From positions 248,001-312,000 of the forward strand of contig CAYFNF010000002.1 in the NCBI GenBank assembly GCA_964344485.1: a DNA stretch of 64,000 nucleotides, read 5' to 3'. The translations under genes and the position numbers were made by a program. Each line of letters starts with the position of its first letter. The first letter of the stretch is position 1. Under the pieces are notes generated by a model. The model was not told the DNA's origin and ran no database searches. It saw only the letters and a list, made by a program, of their open reading frames with translations. Positions 25,717 through 33,831 of this stretch are shown here, in pieces. This DNA comes from CAYFNF01 sp964344485 (lineage in GTDB: Bacteria; Patescibacteriota; Patescibacteriia; UBA9570; XYC2-FULL-38-9).

Positions 25717-26647
25717 TGAGTACACGTTCACTGCCTTCATACGCGCGTAAGCGTGGTTTTAAAGACAAGCTGTTGTTATGGTACGCGGACAACTCCCGAT
25801 CGTTGCCGTGGAGAGACACTCGAGATCCGTACAGTATTACAGTCTCTGAGCTCATGCTTCAGCAGACTCAAGTTGATCGTGTAATTGATAAGTACCTGAA
25901 GTGGATGAAAGCATTCCCGACTGTTGATGATTTAGCGCAAGCAACAAAACGCGACGTGATTTCACATTGGCAAGGACTTGGTTATAACCGTAGAGCGTTA
26001 TACTTACAGGACTGCGCCAAGCAAGTGATGAATAATGGTGGAGAGTTTCCTCGTACAGCTGCTGAGTTAGAAGCACTCCCTGGAATCGGGCCGTATNNNN
26101 NNNNNNTGCGCGTGCTATTCTATGTTTTGCGTTTCACGAGCCAGTTCCAATTGTTGACACAAATGTCACTCGGGTGCTTGGACGAATGTTTATTGGTTAT
26201 AAAAAAATCGAGAACGCCTCAGAAAAGAGCATCTGGTCGTTGGCTGAACATCTTGTACCAAGAACACAAGCATATGATTACAATCAAGCACTAATGGATT
26301 TTGGATCGCTTGTATGCACTCTTTCATCTCCAGTGTGTGATTCATGCCCGATGAAACGATCGTGTGTTTCGCATCCAGAAATTCAAGGCGCAAGCGCGCA
26401 AGATCTACGCTATCAAAAAAAGAACAATGAACGACTTTATTTCGGAAAACCTCGGCGCATCTGGCGAGGTAAGATTCTATCTCATTTGCACGACATTTCA
26501 CCGCGTGGTGCTTCGTTTCACGAGCTCGGCACCGCAGTGCAGCAGGACTTCTCAAAGAAACGACTTCCGTGGTTGAAGCAAGTAATTCAAACGCTAGAAC
26601 AAGACGGTCTAGTGCAAACTAAAAAACACCGAGTATACTTACCGTAA
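25716..26647 (+). CDS. mutY: A/G-specific adenine glycosylase, interrupted by an assembly gap
   Basis: MutY removes adenine mispaired with 8-oxoguanine. The first part contains RSLPWRDTRDPY, the catalytic glutamate in SELMLQQTQV and the helix-hairpin-helix ALPGIGPY. After 10 Ns the product resumes in another frame as ARAILCFAFHEPVPIVDTNV (catalytic aspartate) and the iron-sulfur ligands C-x6-C-x2-C-x5-C in CTLSSPVCDSCPMKRSC. The C-terminal domain is short, with no clear NUDIX-like 8-oxoG recognition module. The frame change is explained by the arbitrary gap length, not by a real mutation. The distal end hides the terminator of the convergent operon. Confidence 0.93.
26097..26106. other. assembly gap of 10 Ns
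   Basis: Ten Ns lie between TAT (tyrosine of GPY) and TGCGCGT. The canonical MutY reading GPY-T-A-R-A-I-L would need only the two bases AC here, so the true gap is probably 2 bases and certainly 2 modulo 3 if the gene is intact. Confidence 0.95.
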
Positions 26648-26662
26648 GTACTATATTCGGTG
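26621..26662 (-). terminator. terminator of the Gld-type operon, inside the mutY 3' end
   Basis: The minus strand folds into CACCGA/TCGGTG (26657-26662 with 26627-26632) enclosing a second stem TACTTA/TAAGTA (26645-26650 with 26636-26641), followed by six T. The hairpin covers the last codons of mutY on the other strand and lies just after the DUF4340 gene stop at 26670. On the plus strand the T-run is poor. Confidence 0.75.
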
Positions 26663-26669
26663 CTCGTTT

Positions 26670-27230
26670 CTATTCTACCACCTCTTCTTCAGTAGTTTCT
26701 TCAATCTCTTTTTTCCAGTCTGCTTTTGCAAATGCAAATCGACTTCCATTAACTAAATGAATAACATCTTGATCCGCTAGATGTGCGTAGTACGTGGTCA
26801 TTGATCCGCCACCTTTACCAACATAATAATCTGCGACTACTCCTTGTGTTGCTGTCACTACCACGTGAATTCGTTTTTCATCAGATAGTCCATACTCATC
26901 TTTCTTCTCCAATGTGCGCGCTACAATAGTATTTGATGTGGTCATGCGTATCACGCGAATTAACTCTTCGATAGCCGTACTATCCGCCGGTGCATTATCT
27001 TCGCTCTCCACTACCCACGTGCCATCCACTAAAGATAAGTTAATCTCTTGCTCTTTCTCGGTTAATGAGATAGAAGTCACGTCCTCAGCTGAAAACGACT
27101 GAAAGAAATCTTTACTCGCAGCATGTTCTTCCATCTGCTTCTGGTTCCAGTAATTATATCCCAGCAATCCAGCGAGTAATACTGCTGCGACGATAAATAA
27201 TATAATTGTGGTTGTGCTTTGTTTAGACAT
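26670..27230 (-). CDS. DUF4340 domain-containing membrane protein
   Basis: From the ATG at 27230 the protein has 186 residues: a transmembrane helix at about residues 7-26, then a DUF4340-type beta-rich domain (FFQSFSAEDVTSISLTEKE, YYVGKGGGSMTTYYAHLADQ) and an acidic C-terminus. DUF4340 proteins are regularly encoded next to GldG-like ABC components, as here. The start overlaps the GldF-GldG fusion gene by 8 bases. A longer in-frame start at 27290 would extend the overlap to 68 bases and remove the N-terminal placement of the helix, so it is rejected. Probable accessory subunit of the ABC system. Confidence 0.8.
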   Translation of the reverse strand: MSKQSTTTIILFIVAAVLLAGLLGYNYWNQKQMEEHAASKDFFQSFSAEDVTSISLTEKEQEINLSLVDGTWVVESEDNAPADSTAIEELIRVIRMTTSNTIVARTLEKKDEYGLSDEKRIHVVVTATQGVVADYYVGKGGGSMTTYYAHLADQDVIHLVNGSRFAFAKADWKKEIEETTEEEVVE

Positions 27231-29463
27231 AGTTGACTTCTGCTTTTCTATCCCTTCTTCGGCGAATGTAATGGAACGCTCCAGCAACAATTACAACAAT
27301 AATCACTGAAGAGAAGATGTTTACGTATTTTATTGATGCTTTTTTACCGTCTGTCAAAACTTGTATTGGCCGATCTAACGCTGAACGAGAGCGAATAGAG
27401 ATCAGGGAGTCGTCCTGAGTTAAGGTGTCAATCGCATTTACTAGCACAATACCGTTCTCAATTGACCGTTCTAGAATAGAGTCCGCGATCCATTCTGAAC
27501 TACCAACCACCACAACATTCGCATTCTCAGTCTGGCTAACAAATCCTTCGGCCTCTACGCCTTCTGGAAGGTCAGCGTTTGCATATTTACTCGTGAAGTT
27601 TCCTGAAGCAAGTACTGCTATGAGCTGCTCTTGGAATGAGGTCTCGGGTGGAGTGGCAATGACTTCAGGATTTACACTCTGGATATCATTAAATGCATAC
27701 GATTGATATGTGGTCTTTGCAATTTCAGTGATTTCTACACCGTCACTTGCTTCTACAGTAAGAGAGCTCGGCCACGGAAGAACAAATGACTGTACTTTTG
27801 CTGCAATTGGGTGTTCTTGGTTTAAACCATCACTAATGATCTTTGGCCAAAACGGATATTCACGCATAATCGAGAAAAACCCACCACCAAATGTCAGAAC
27901 TTCGGCTGACGCAAAGTCAGCAACTACATCTTTGTTGATGGTAATACCGTACTGAGCAACTAGTTCGTCAAGCTTAGTGGTTCGCTCTGTGAGCTGCAAT
28001 GTCTGTTCGTTCACGGTCATACCCTCAAGCATAACAAAGAGATTTCCGCCGTTCATCACGTACTGATCAATTGCATATAACTCTGCATCTGTGAATTCCT
28101 CTGTCGGCCCTGCTATTACTAACCCGTCAATGTCTTGGGTGATAGAGTCCGATGTTACTGAGGTGACGGTGTACTGTTGCTCGAGATACCGTTGAATAGC
28201 GCGTGTCTCTGTGACTCCATGGTCAGATAAGAAGCCGATCGTCGGAATTTCTTCACGTGCCATCTTCTGAATCGCTGCAGTAATGTCATACTCGAGCGTT
28301 TCAGTAGTGGTTACTGCTTCAATTACTTCATAGCTATCTCCATAGACAATCGCTATACCAGCATATCCAGTAGAAACCTCAAACTTCTCACTACCCACGA
28401 TATTGTATTGCAACTCTGGTATTCGGTAGGTCTGCACTTCTTGCTGTGCAATATCGTCTTCTTTAGGGTCTGCTATTTCAACAATAGTATTGCTCTTGCC
28501 CACTCGATCGTATTCATTCATTAGATCCTCAATATCCTGACGTAGCGCGATCATTCCTTGTGGTACTTCTTCTGAAAGGTAGACTTTGATAGTTACTGGA
28601 TCTTGTAAATCTCGCACAATGTTCTTTGAAGCGCTTGCAAGTGTATACTGTTTGTTTTCAGTGAGGTCAATTCGCAAGGATACTCCCATTAGTAACATAT
28701 TTACTATAACTACGATTGCAATTCCAAGTAGTACTTGACTTAACGTATGTAAGGTCTTTTTCCTCTTAGCCAGGGAGTGAATATTCAAATAGAGAAAAAC
28801 GGCAATAAAAGAGAGATAGTACACGATATCTCGAAGATCGATCACACCTTTTGATAGGTTCGTGAAATGAGACTGTGTTGAAAGTAAATGAAATGCTTTC
28901 GCAAGGACTCCGCCGACTCCTATCACTACTGGTAATCCAATGACCATGAATGCAAATGCAACAGCGATAGTAATTAAAAACGCTATAATCTGATTCTTAG
29001 TTAACGAAGAGATCCACTGTCCAAGTGCAAGGTAGGAACACCCAAGCAACCACGCACCGATATACGAACCAATAACTGGACCCCAATCAAGATCTCCTAT
29101 TCGGGATAATGAGATAGGGATCGGCAATGAAAAAAGCAGAACGATCGCGAGAAAAACCTTTGCTGCTGCAAATTTCGCAAACACCGCCTGCATGTCAGAT
29201 ATCGGAAGTGTGAATAGTGTTTCAATAGTGCCGAGTTTCTTCTCCTCACTCCAGAGGCGCATGGAGAGGGCTGGGACTAAAAACAGAAAGAACCATGGAA
29301 TCAGGGTAAAGAAGCCGCGCATGTTGGTCTGTCCGATCAAGAATGCGTTCTGCCAAAATAACCATGACAACACCACAAGAAAAACCACAATAAAAATATA
29401 GGAAATCAACGATTGAAAATATCCGATGAGCTCTTTTTTAAATAATGAAAGGAAATTACTCAT
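27223..29463 (-). CDS. fused ABC-2 permease and GldG-like protein (GldF-GldG)
   Basis: The 746-residue protein starts with an ABC-2 type permease (about residues 1-240, six helices, with FLFLVPALSMRLWSEEKKLGTIETLFTLPISD typical of GldF). A helix at about 240-265 leads into a GldG-type domain (about 280-700; KVYLSEEVPQGM, IPTIGFLSDHGVTE, LVIAGPTEEFTDAELYAIDQYVMNGG), and the protein ends in a C-terminal helix and basic tail. In Bacteroidetes GldF and GldG are separate and are needed with GldA for gliding; outside that phylum the cargo is unknown. Here the fusion guarantees 1:1 stoichiometry. Confidence 0.88.
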   Translation of the reverse strand: MSNFLSLFKKELIGYFQSLISYIFIVVFLVVLSWLFWQNAFLIGQTNMRGFFTLIPWFFLFLVPALSMRLWSEEKKLGTIETLFTLPISDMQAVFAKFAAAKVFLAIVLLFSLPIPISLSRIGDLDWGPVIGSYIGAWLLGCSYLALGQWISSLTKNQIIAFLITIAVAFAFMVIGLPVVIGVGGVLAKAFHLLSTQSHFTNLSKGVIDLRDIVYYLSFIAVFLYLNIHSLAKRKKTLHTLSQVLLGIAIVVIVNMLLMGVSLRIDLTENKQYTLASASKNIVRDLQDPVTIKVYLSEEVPQGMIALRQDIEDLMNEYDRVGKSNTIVEIADPKEDDIAQQEVQTYRIPELQYNIVGSEKFEVSTGYAGIAIVYGDSYEVIEAVTTTETLEYDITAAIQKMAREEIPTIGFLSDHGVTETRAIQRYLEQQYTVTSVTSDSITQDIDGLVIAGPTEEFTDAELYAIDQYVMNGGNLFVMLEGMTVNEQTLQLTERTTKLDELVAQYGITINKDVVADFASAEVLTFGGGFFSIMREYPFWPKIISDGLNQEHPIAAKVQSFVLPWPSSLTVEASDGVEITEIAKTTYQSYAFNDIQSVNPEVIATPPETSFQEQLIAVLASGNFTSKYANADLPEGVEAEGFVSQTENANVVVVGSSEWIADSILERSIENGIVLVNAIDTLTQDDSLISIRSRSALDRPIQVLTDGKKASIKYVNIFSSVIIVVIVAGAFHYIRRRRDRKAEVNYV

Positions 29464-29470
29464 ACTGTGC

Positions 29471-30385
29471 TTACGTGGTTAATTCTCTGAATACATCTTC
29501 TAAAGAGACCTCGGTCGCCTGCATCTCTAGCAGCACCCAGTTCTTTTCAACACAGAGCTTGAAAATGTCACGTCTAATATCTTGATCTGATGCCACAGAG
29601 ATCTGATACTGATTATTCTGTTTGTCATCCGCGTCCTTAACACCTTCAATCCCCTTCAATGCGTGCAGTACGTCGGAAGACGGCTGTGCACTTTCAATAG
29701 TGACTTTAACTTGTGCTTGACCTTTTGACTGATGGACTAGTTCATCTACAGTTCCTTGCGCAACGATCTTGCCTTCGTTTATGATAAGCGCTCTATCGCA
29801 TGTTGCTTGCACCTCTTGGAGTATATGTGTTGAAAAAATAATGGTTTTGGTTTTACCGATCTCTCTGATTACTTCCCGAATCTCTGCTGCTTGATTTGGG
29901 TCCAATCCTGACGTTGGTTCATCGAGAATCAGCACATCTGGATCACCAAGCATTGCTGCTGCTAAGCCCACTCTCTGACGATACCCTTTGGATAGTTCAG
30001 AGATCGGCTTGGTTATCTCTTTCTGAAGTGCGCTGATCTTGACTACACGTTTAATCTCTTCAACAGAGTTCTCTACTTGCTTGATATTCGAAATGAACCG
30101 CAAGTATTCGTAGACACGGAGAGAGTCATATAATGGATTATTCTCAGGTAGATATCCGATCGTCTTTCGAGCCTGAAGAGATTGCTTTTCAATGTCAGAT
30201 TCATCCACTACTACTGAGCCAGAGTCGGCTGATAAAAAACCAGTGATAATGCGCATGGTAGTGGTCTTCCCTGCACCGTTCGGGCCGAGAAAACCGAGCA
30301 CCTCTCCGCGCTTCACCTCAAAAGAGATGTTGTCTAACACCTCTTTAGAACCAAATGACTTGTTGATATCTGAAACTGTAATCAT
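29471..30385 (-). CDS. GldA-like ABC transporter ATPase
   Basis: The 304-residue ATPase has Walker A GPNGAGKTT, Q-loop LPENNPLYD, signature LSKGYRQRVGLAAAM, Walker B VLILDEPTSGLD and an H-loop in IFSTHIL, followed by a C-terminal DUF4162-like regulatory region of about 80 residues. It pairs with the fused permease encoded 7 bases downstream. It is preceded by the strongest promoter seen in the window (30409-30437). Confidence 0.94.
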   Translation of the reverse strand: MITVSDINKSFGSKEVLDNISFEVKRGEVLGFLGPNGAGKTTTMRIITGFLSADSGSVVVDESDIEKQSLQARKTIGYLPENNPLYDSLRVYEYLRFISNIKQVENSVEEIKRVVKISALQKEITKPISELSKGYRQRVGLAAAMLGDPDVLILDEPTSGLDPNQAAEIREVIREIGKTKTIIFSTHILQEVQATCDRALIINEGKIVAQGTVDELVHQSKGQAQVKVTIESAQPSSDVLHALKGIEGVKDADDKQNNQYQISVASDQDIRRDIFKLCVEKNWVLLEMQATEVSLEDVFRELTT

Positions 30386-30408
30386 GTTCGTATACTTTTT
30401 CCTATAGA

Positions 30409-30437
30409 ATTTTATTCATTCAGAAAAAAAATGTCAA
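30409..30437 (-). promoter_or_regulatory. consensus promoter of the Gld-type ABC operon
   Basis: The minus strand has a perfect TTGACA (30432-30437), a 17-base spacer and TAAAAT (30409-30414), 23 bases before the ATPase ATG. Confidence 0.78.
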
Positions 30438-30465
30438 CTTTCGGAATTCAAAGGTAAAAAAATGG

Positions 30466-31338
30466 CTATTTTCCAGTATATTTACTCACTTCCTCTACCT
30501 TGATATCATGTTTTTCACCGATCTTGTGGTATCCAACTCGTACTGTCTTTACGTGATCAGGTATAGTAACTTTTCGTTCCAGGTACTGTTTATGATAGTA
30601 TCGCTTAATACCAATAAATTCTAATACTTCTTGTCCAGATTCTAATAATGAATCTTCGTTAGATAGTTTTAAGTTGTGAAGATCTCGTAGAGTTAGAAGC
30701 ACTAACACCACAGCGGTTAACAGTAATACCGTGACTGTATGAGAGAAAAACGTATCGGTTTTTAAAACGAACATGTTCACAATAATTATTGCTGCGAGGA
30801 AAATGAGAATCATCCACTGCCCTTTGCTTAAACGCTCTTGATCTAATACAGATGATTTATTTCTGCCCTCTTCAATAGTAGCGAGATATGACAAGACATT
30901 CTGATATGCACTGTCATCACGTTTTGATTTGGGCAGCTTGCCTAATTCGTCATAAATTTTAAATAGTTGTGGTGCATTGTACTTGTAATAAAATTCGCCG
31001 ACTGAAAAATCAACAGTATAATCAAATGCGATTATATAGTAAGTATCAATATGTTTGGCTACCTTCTTTGCAAAAGTCTTTCCGAGCAATTCTGCATTTT
31101 TATACAACGACAACATATACGCGTCTTCGTTCATAATGATCTCCCGAATCGTGTTATGACGTGAGTTCAACCGAGAGATATAAAAACCACCAAAAATAGC
31201 AAATAAAAACGTACTAATAGTTAGAAGAATTTCTACATCGCTAGATGGACCTTTGCCAGAGATTACTTGCACTAAAAGAACAAACAGGATAAATGCGATA
31301 GTACTTCCTTTTATAGAGTTTACGTACCCCCTCTTCAT
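30466..31338 (-). CDS. uncharacterised membrane protein (possibly DUF4239-like)
   Basis: The 290-residue protein has two N-terminal helices (about residues 10-27 and 34-56), a soluble middle of about 120 residues, two further helices (about 172-192 and 197-215), and a basic C-terminal domain. The two-plus-two helix arrangement and the stretch GGFYISRLNSRHNTIREII resemble DUF4239/bestrophin-like proteins, but the match is weak. It starts 2 bases before the rfbC stop and is probably cotranscribed with it. Function unknown. Confidence 0.6.
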   Translation of the reverse strand: MKRGYVNSIKGSTIAFILFVLLVQVISGKGPSSDVEILLTISTFLFAIFGGFYISRLNSRHNTIREIIMNEDAYMLSLYKNAELLGKTFAKKVAKHIDTYYIIAFDYTVDFSVGEFYYKYNAPQLFKIYDELGKLPKSKRDDSAYQNVLSYLATIEEGRNKSSVLDQERLSKGQWMILIFLAAIIIVNMFVLKTDTFFSHTVTVLLLTAVVLVLLTLRDLHNLKLSNEDSLLESGQEVLEFIGIKRYYHKQYLERKVTIPDHVKTVRVGYHKIGEKHDIKVEEVSKYTGK

Positions 31339-31340
31339 AG

Positions 31341-31889
31341 TTAAAACGTTAATTTAGCTTGTTTGAGTGTTGGCAGCGTTCTATCTTTCTCTGAAAGCAC
31401 GAGTTCAATGTCTTTTTTTATCGGCCACTCTACACCGATATCTGCATCATTCCATGCTATTCCTGAATCAAGTTTTGATTCAAATGTGCTTGAACACTTG
31501 TACATAATTTCACAATCTTCTAGTGCATAAAATCCATGTCCGAATCCCTCGGGCACATAGAGCATCTTCTTATTATCATCATTCAACTCTACACCGAACC
31601 ACTGCTTGTATGTCTCTGAATCTTTTCGCAGATCAACCGCCACATCCCATAACTTTCCCTTAGTACAGCGAACAATCTTTGCCATTGGTTTTGGTGGTAA
31701 TTGAAAATGTAGTCCGCGCAACACCCCGGCGATAGAGAACGAATGGTTGTCTTGAACGAACTGAACCGCAATTCCAAGCTTCTTCAGTTTATCTCTCTGA
31801 TACGACTCAAAAAACCACCCACGATGATCACCATGCACCTCTGGCTCAATAATAACAAGGTCCTTAATTGGAGTTTCGATTTTCTTCAT
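31341..31889 (-). CDS. rfbC: dTDP-4-dehydrorhamnose 3,5-epimerase family protein
   Basis: The 182-residue cupin has the RmlC/RfbC signatures: HRGWFFESYQRD, FVQDNHSFSIAGVLRGLHFQ (catalytic histidine region), VRCTKGKLWDVAVDLRKDS and YVPEGFGHGFYAL. It epimerises dTDP-4-keto-6-deoxyglucose on the way to dTDP-rhamnose. The other rml genes (A, B, D) are not in the window, so either they lie elsewhere or it serves another deoxysugar. It fits with the glycan-building genes further right. Confidence 0.92.
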   Translation of the reverse strand: MKKIETPIKDLVIIEPEVHGDHRGWFFESYQRDKLKKLGIAVQFVQDNHSFSIAGVLRGLHFQLPPKPMAKIVRCTKGKLWDVAVDLRKDSETYKQWFGVELNDDNKKMLYVPEGFGHGFYALEDCEIMYKCSSTFESKLDSGIAWNDADIGVEWPIKKDIELVLSEKDRTLPTLKQAKLTF

Positions 31890-31919
31890 ATTACTACCGT
31901 ACTATACAATATTTTTCTG

Positions 31920-32351
31920 TTATCGTAAACGCAGCCCCATAACACAGTAGTCATCCGGCAAAGGAGACAACAATGTAAAACCAAACCGCTCATAGAACTC
32001 AGGATCTCTACAATACAACATAATCATGGCTGCATTTTTTTCTTTAATGGTCTGAATGATCTTCTCAACTAATTTGGTACCGTGCCCTTTTCTCTGATGC
32101 TCAGGATCAACGTTAATCCAGATCATGTCATAGACCTCATAACTCATCCAAGACTGCGCGTATCCTCCAAATGCAATCATCTTGCCACCGTTGTCTTCGA
32201 TTGCAAAGAACTCTGGAGTGCGTACTGCTGAGTCAAACATCGCTTCCAGCTCTTTTCTAATGCTGTCATCATAATCATACTCCGGAAGATTCTCCCGATT
32301 TATTCGCACTGCTTCTTCAATCTCTTGTTTTTTCAGTTGACGAATTTTCAT
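31920..32351 (-). CDS. GNAT family N-acetyltransferase
   Basis: The 143-residue single-domain acetyltransferase has an acetyl-CoA pyrophosphate loop HQRKGHGTKLVEKII (the R/Q-x-x-G-x-G/A motif) and the terminal YERFGFTLL beta-alpha unit. The substrate (amino group of a small molecule, peptide or protein) is not predictable. It lies 30 bases upstream of rfbC in the same direction. Confidence 0.88.
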   Translation of the reverse strand: MKIRQLKKQEIEEAVRINRENLPEYDYDDSIRKELEAMFDSAVRTPEFFAIEDNGGKMIAFGGYAQSWMSYEVYDMIWINVDPEHQRKGHGTKLVEKIIQTIKEKNAAMIMLYCRDPEFYERFGFTLLSPLPDDYCVMGLRLR

Positions 32352-32408
32352 ATGGTTATGGTAACTATTCAGTTAGCGCGCGGTGAGTTCATCACTTTCG
32401 GTTTCCGA

Positions 32409-33632
32409 TTAGCCGAACATCAACAAGCTTGGTTTGAAAATCAGAATAATTCCGATAATGACCATCAAGATGCCACCTATAAGATGAGAGTATCTGGTGT
32501 ACTTTGTTGTTAACCCGACGAGCTGTAATGTGGTCATGGACGCGAAGAACACTACCAAGTCATCGAGCATGAACACAAAGTCATATAACAGTAGGTATAA
32601 GTAGTACTGCGCAGTGGAGAGATCTGACATAGAGAGAACAGAGGTGTAAACTGCTGGCAGCCCAGCTGAACAAACAAGTTCAACCATATTGACAGCTGCT
32701 GCAAGTAGCACAATACCGATCAGCGCAACAAAGAACTGCTGCTTGCGTGCCATGTCCTTTAACTTATCAAAGACCTTTTGTCGTTGCTTTCCTTGAGAGA
32801 CCTTGCAGGTGTCGTCTTTGTTGGTGAAAAACTCTCGCAAGTTATAACCACCACCGACCAGAGCTATCAAACCAATAAGTGCGCGAATCCATATTATTGC
32901 TCCGAAGAATAGAAGTATATTCAACCACGCTGCCATAAAGAGATAATAGACAGCTGCTGAGGTGACAATAAATACGCTTCCTAAAATCCACATGCGCTTC
33001 TTGTCTCCCATACCGAGCAACAAACTAATCAAGAATATCAATGCCCACATTGCACATGGATTGAATCCATCCAAGAAGCCGAACATGATGGTTAATACTG
33101 GTAACGAAACGTCTTTAACATGGACCACACCGAACAACGGCAGATCCACAGACTCTGGCGCATCACCCGAGGACCCGTTGCTTGGCTCTGGTTCTTCTCC
33201 ATTGCCTGGCGATTCCACAATACCGATCAACTCTCCGACTGGATCATAACACCCTCCGGCATCAATACAGTCTTGCACAGCATTTTCTATCTGCTTTCCT
33301 GTTGTAGCATCGCTAAGATAACCAGAGATCGTTGTCTCACCGATAACTGTAAACGGCACACCAGTAACCACTTCATTTAACTTGTCTTCGACTTCATAGA
33401 GCAACTCAGCGTTCTCTTTAACTGACAATTCATAGTCATAGACTTTCACTGCGGAATTGACACTCTTATAGTACTCAAGAAACTGCTGCTCTTCTTTGCA
33501 ATGCGGACAGGTCTTTGACCAAAAGAAATAGATATTTACGTCGTCTGCTTTTGCATTTACTGGAACTGCTGGCAGTACTGCAGCAAAAAAAACAAACAGA
33601 AATATCGAAATTGCTGTGATTTTGCGTATCAT
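32409..33632 (-). CDS. exported thioredoxin-like domain fused to a CcdA/DsbD-type membrane domain
   Basis: The 407-residue protein has a signal segment (about residues 6-27), then a thioredoxin/glutaredoxin-like domain with the CPHC motif in FFWSKTCPHCKEE and the cis-proline TGVPFTV. After a Gly/Ser/Pro-rich linker (about 140-170) a six-helix domain follows, with GFLDGFNPCAMWALIF and LVCSAGLPAVYTSV supplying the two membrane cysteines of the CcdA/DsbD fold. It should carry electrons across the membrane to the exofacial CPHC site and so maintain exported thiols. A good promoter and a leader of about 100 bases precede it. Confidence 0.85.
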   Translation of the reverse strand: MIRKITAISIFLFVFFAAVLPAVPVNAKADDVNIYFFWSKTCPHCKEEQQFLEYYKSVNSAVKVYDYELSVKENAELLYEVEDKLNEVVTGVPFTVIGETTISGYLSDATTGKQIENAVQDCIDAGGCYDPVGELIGIVESPGNGEEPEPSNGSSGDAPESVDLPLFGVVHVKDVSLPVLTIMFGFLDGFNPCAMWALIFLISLLLGMGDKKRMWILGSVFIVTSAAVYYLFMAAWLNILLFFGAIIWIRALIGLIALVGGGYNLREFFTNKDDTCKVSQGKQRQKVFDKLKDMARKQQFFVALIGIVLLAAAVNMVELVCSAGLPAVYTSVLSMSDLSTAQYYLYLLLYDFVFMLDDLVVFFASMTTLQLVGLTTKYTRYSHLIGGILMVIIGIILIFKPSLLMFG

Positions 33633-33677
33633 TATTGAAAACTATTAGTAATTAATCGGGCCCGTAACTTTTATTCA

Positions 33678-33704
33678 TGCAATATTCAGACCGGATATAT
33701 TGCA
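33678..33704. repeat. inverted repeat in the leader of the thioredoxin-CcdA gene
   Basis: TGCAATAT (33678-33685) and ATATTGCA (33697-33704) form an 8-bp stem with an 11-base loop, and TCATGCAA occurs twice (about 33676 and 33709). It lies between the predicted transcription start (about 33731) and the ATG (33632), so it could be an operator or an RNA leader structure. Confidence 0.4.
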
Positions 33705-33737
33705 AGATCATGCAAAGAACTTCAAGTACTACGCTGT

Positions 33738-33765
33738 ATTATAGAGGTAAATTCAGTTATTTCAA
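33738..33765 (-). promoter_or_regulatory. promoter of the thioredoxin-CcdA gene
   Basis: The minus strand has TTGAAA (33760-33765), a 16-base spacer and TATAAT (33738-33743). The resulting leader would be about 100 bases, long for this contig. Confidence 0.65.
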
Positions 33766-33831
33766 GTAGCTCCTGCTATTGGGGACGATTCTGTATTCTC
33801 GAATATTGGATTCCCGCTAGCGCCCACTGTT

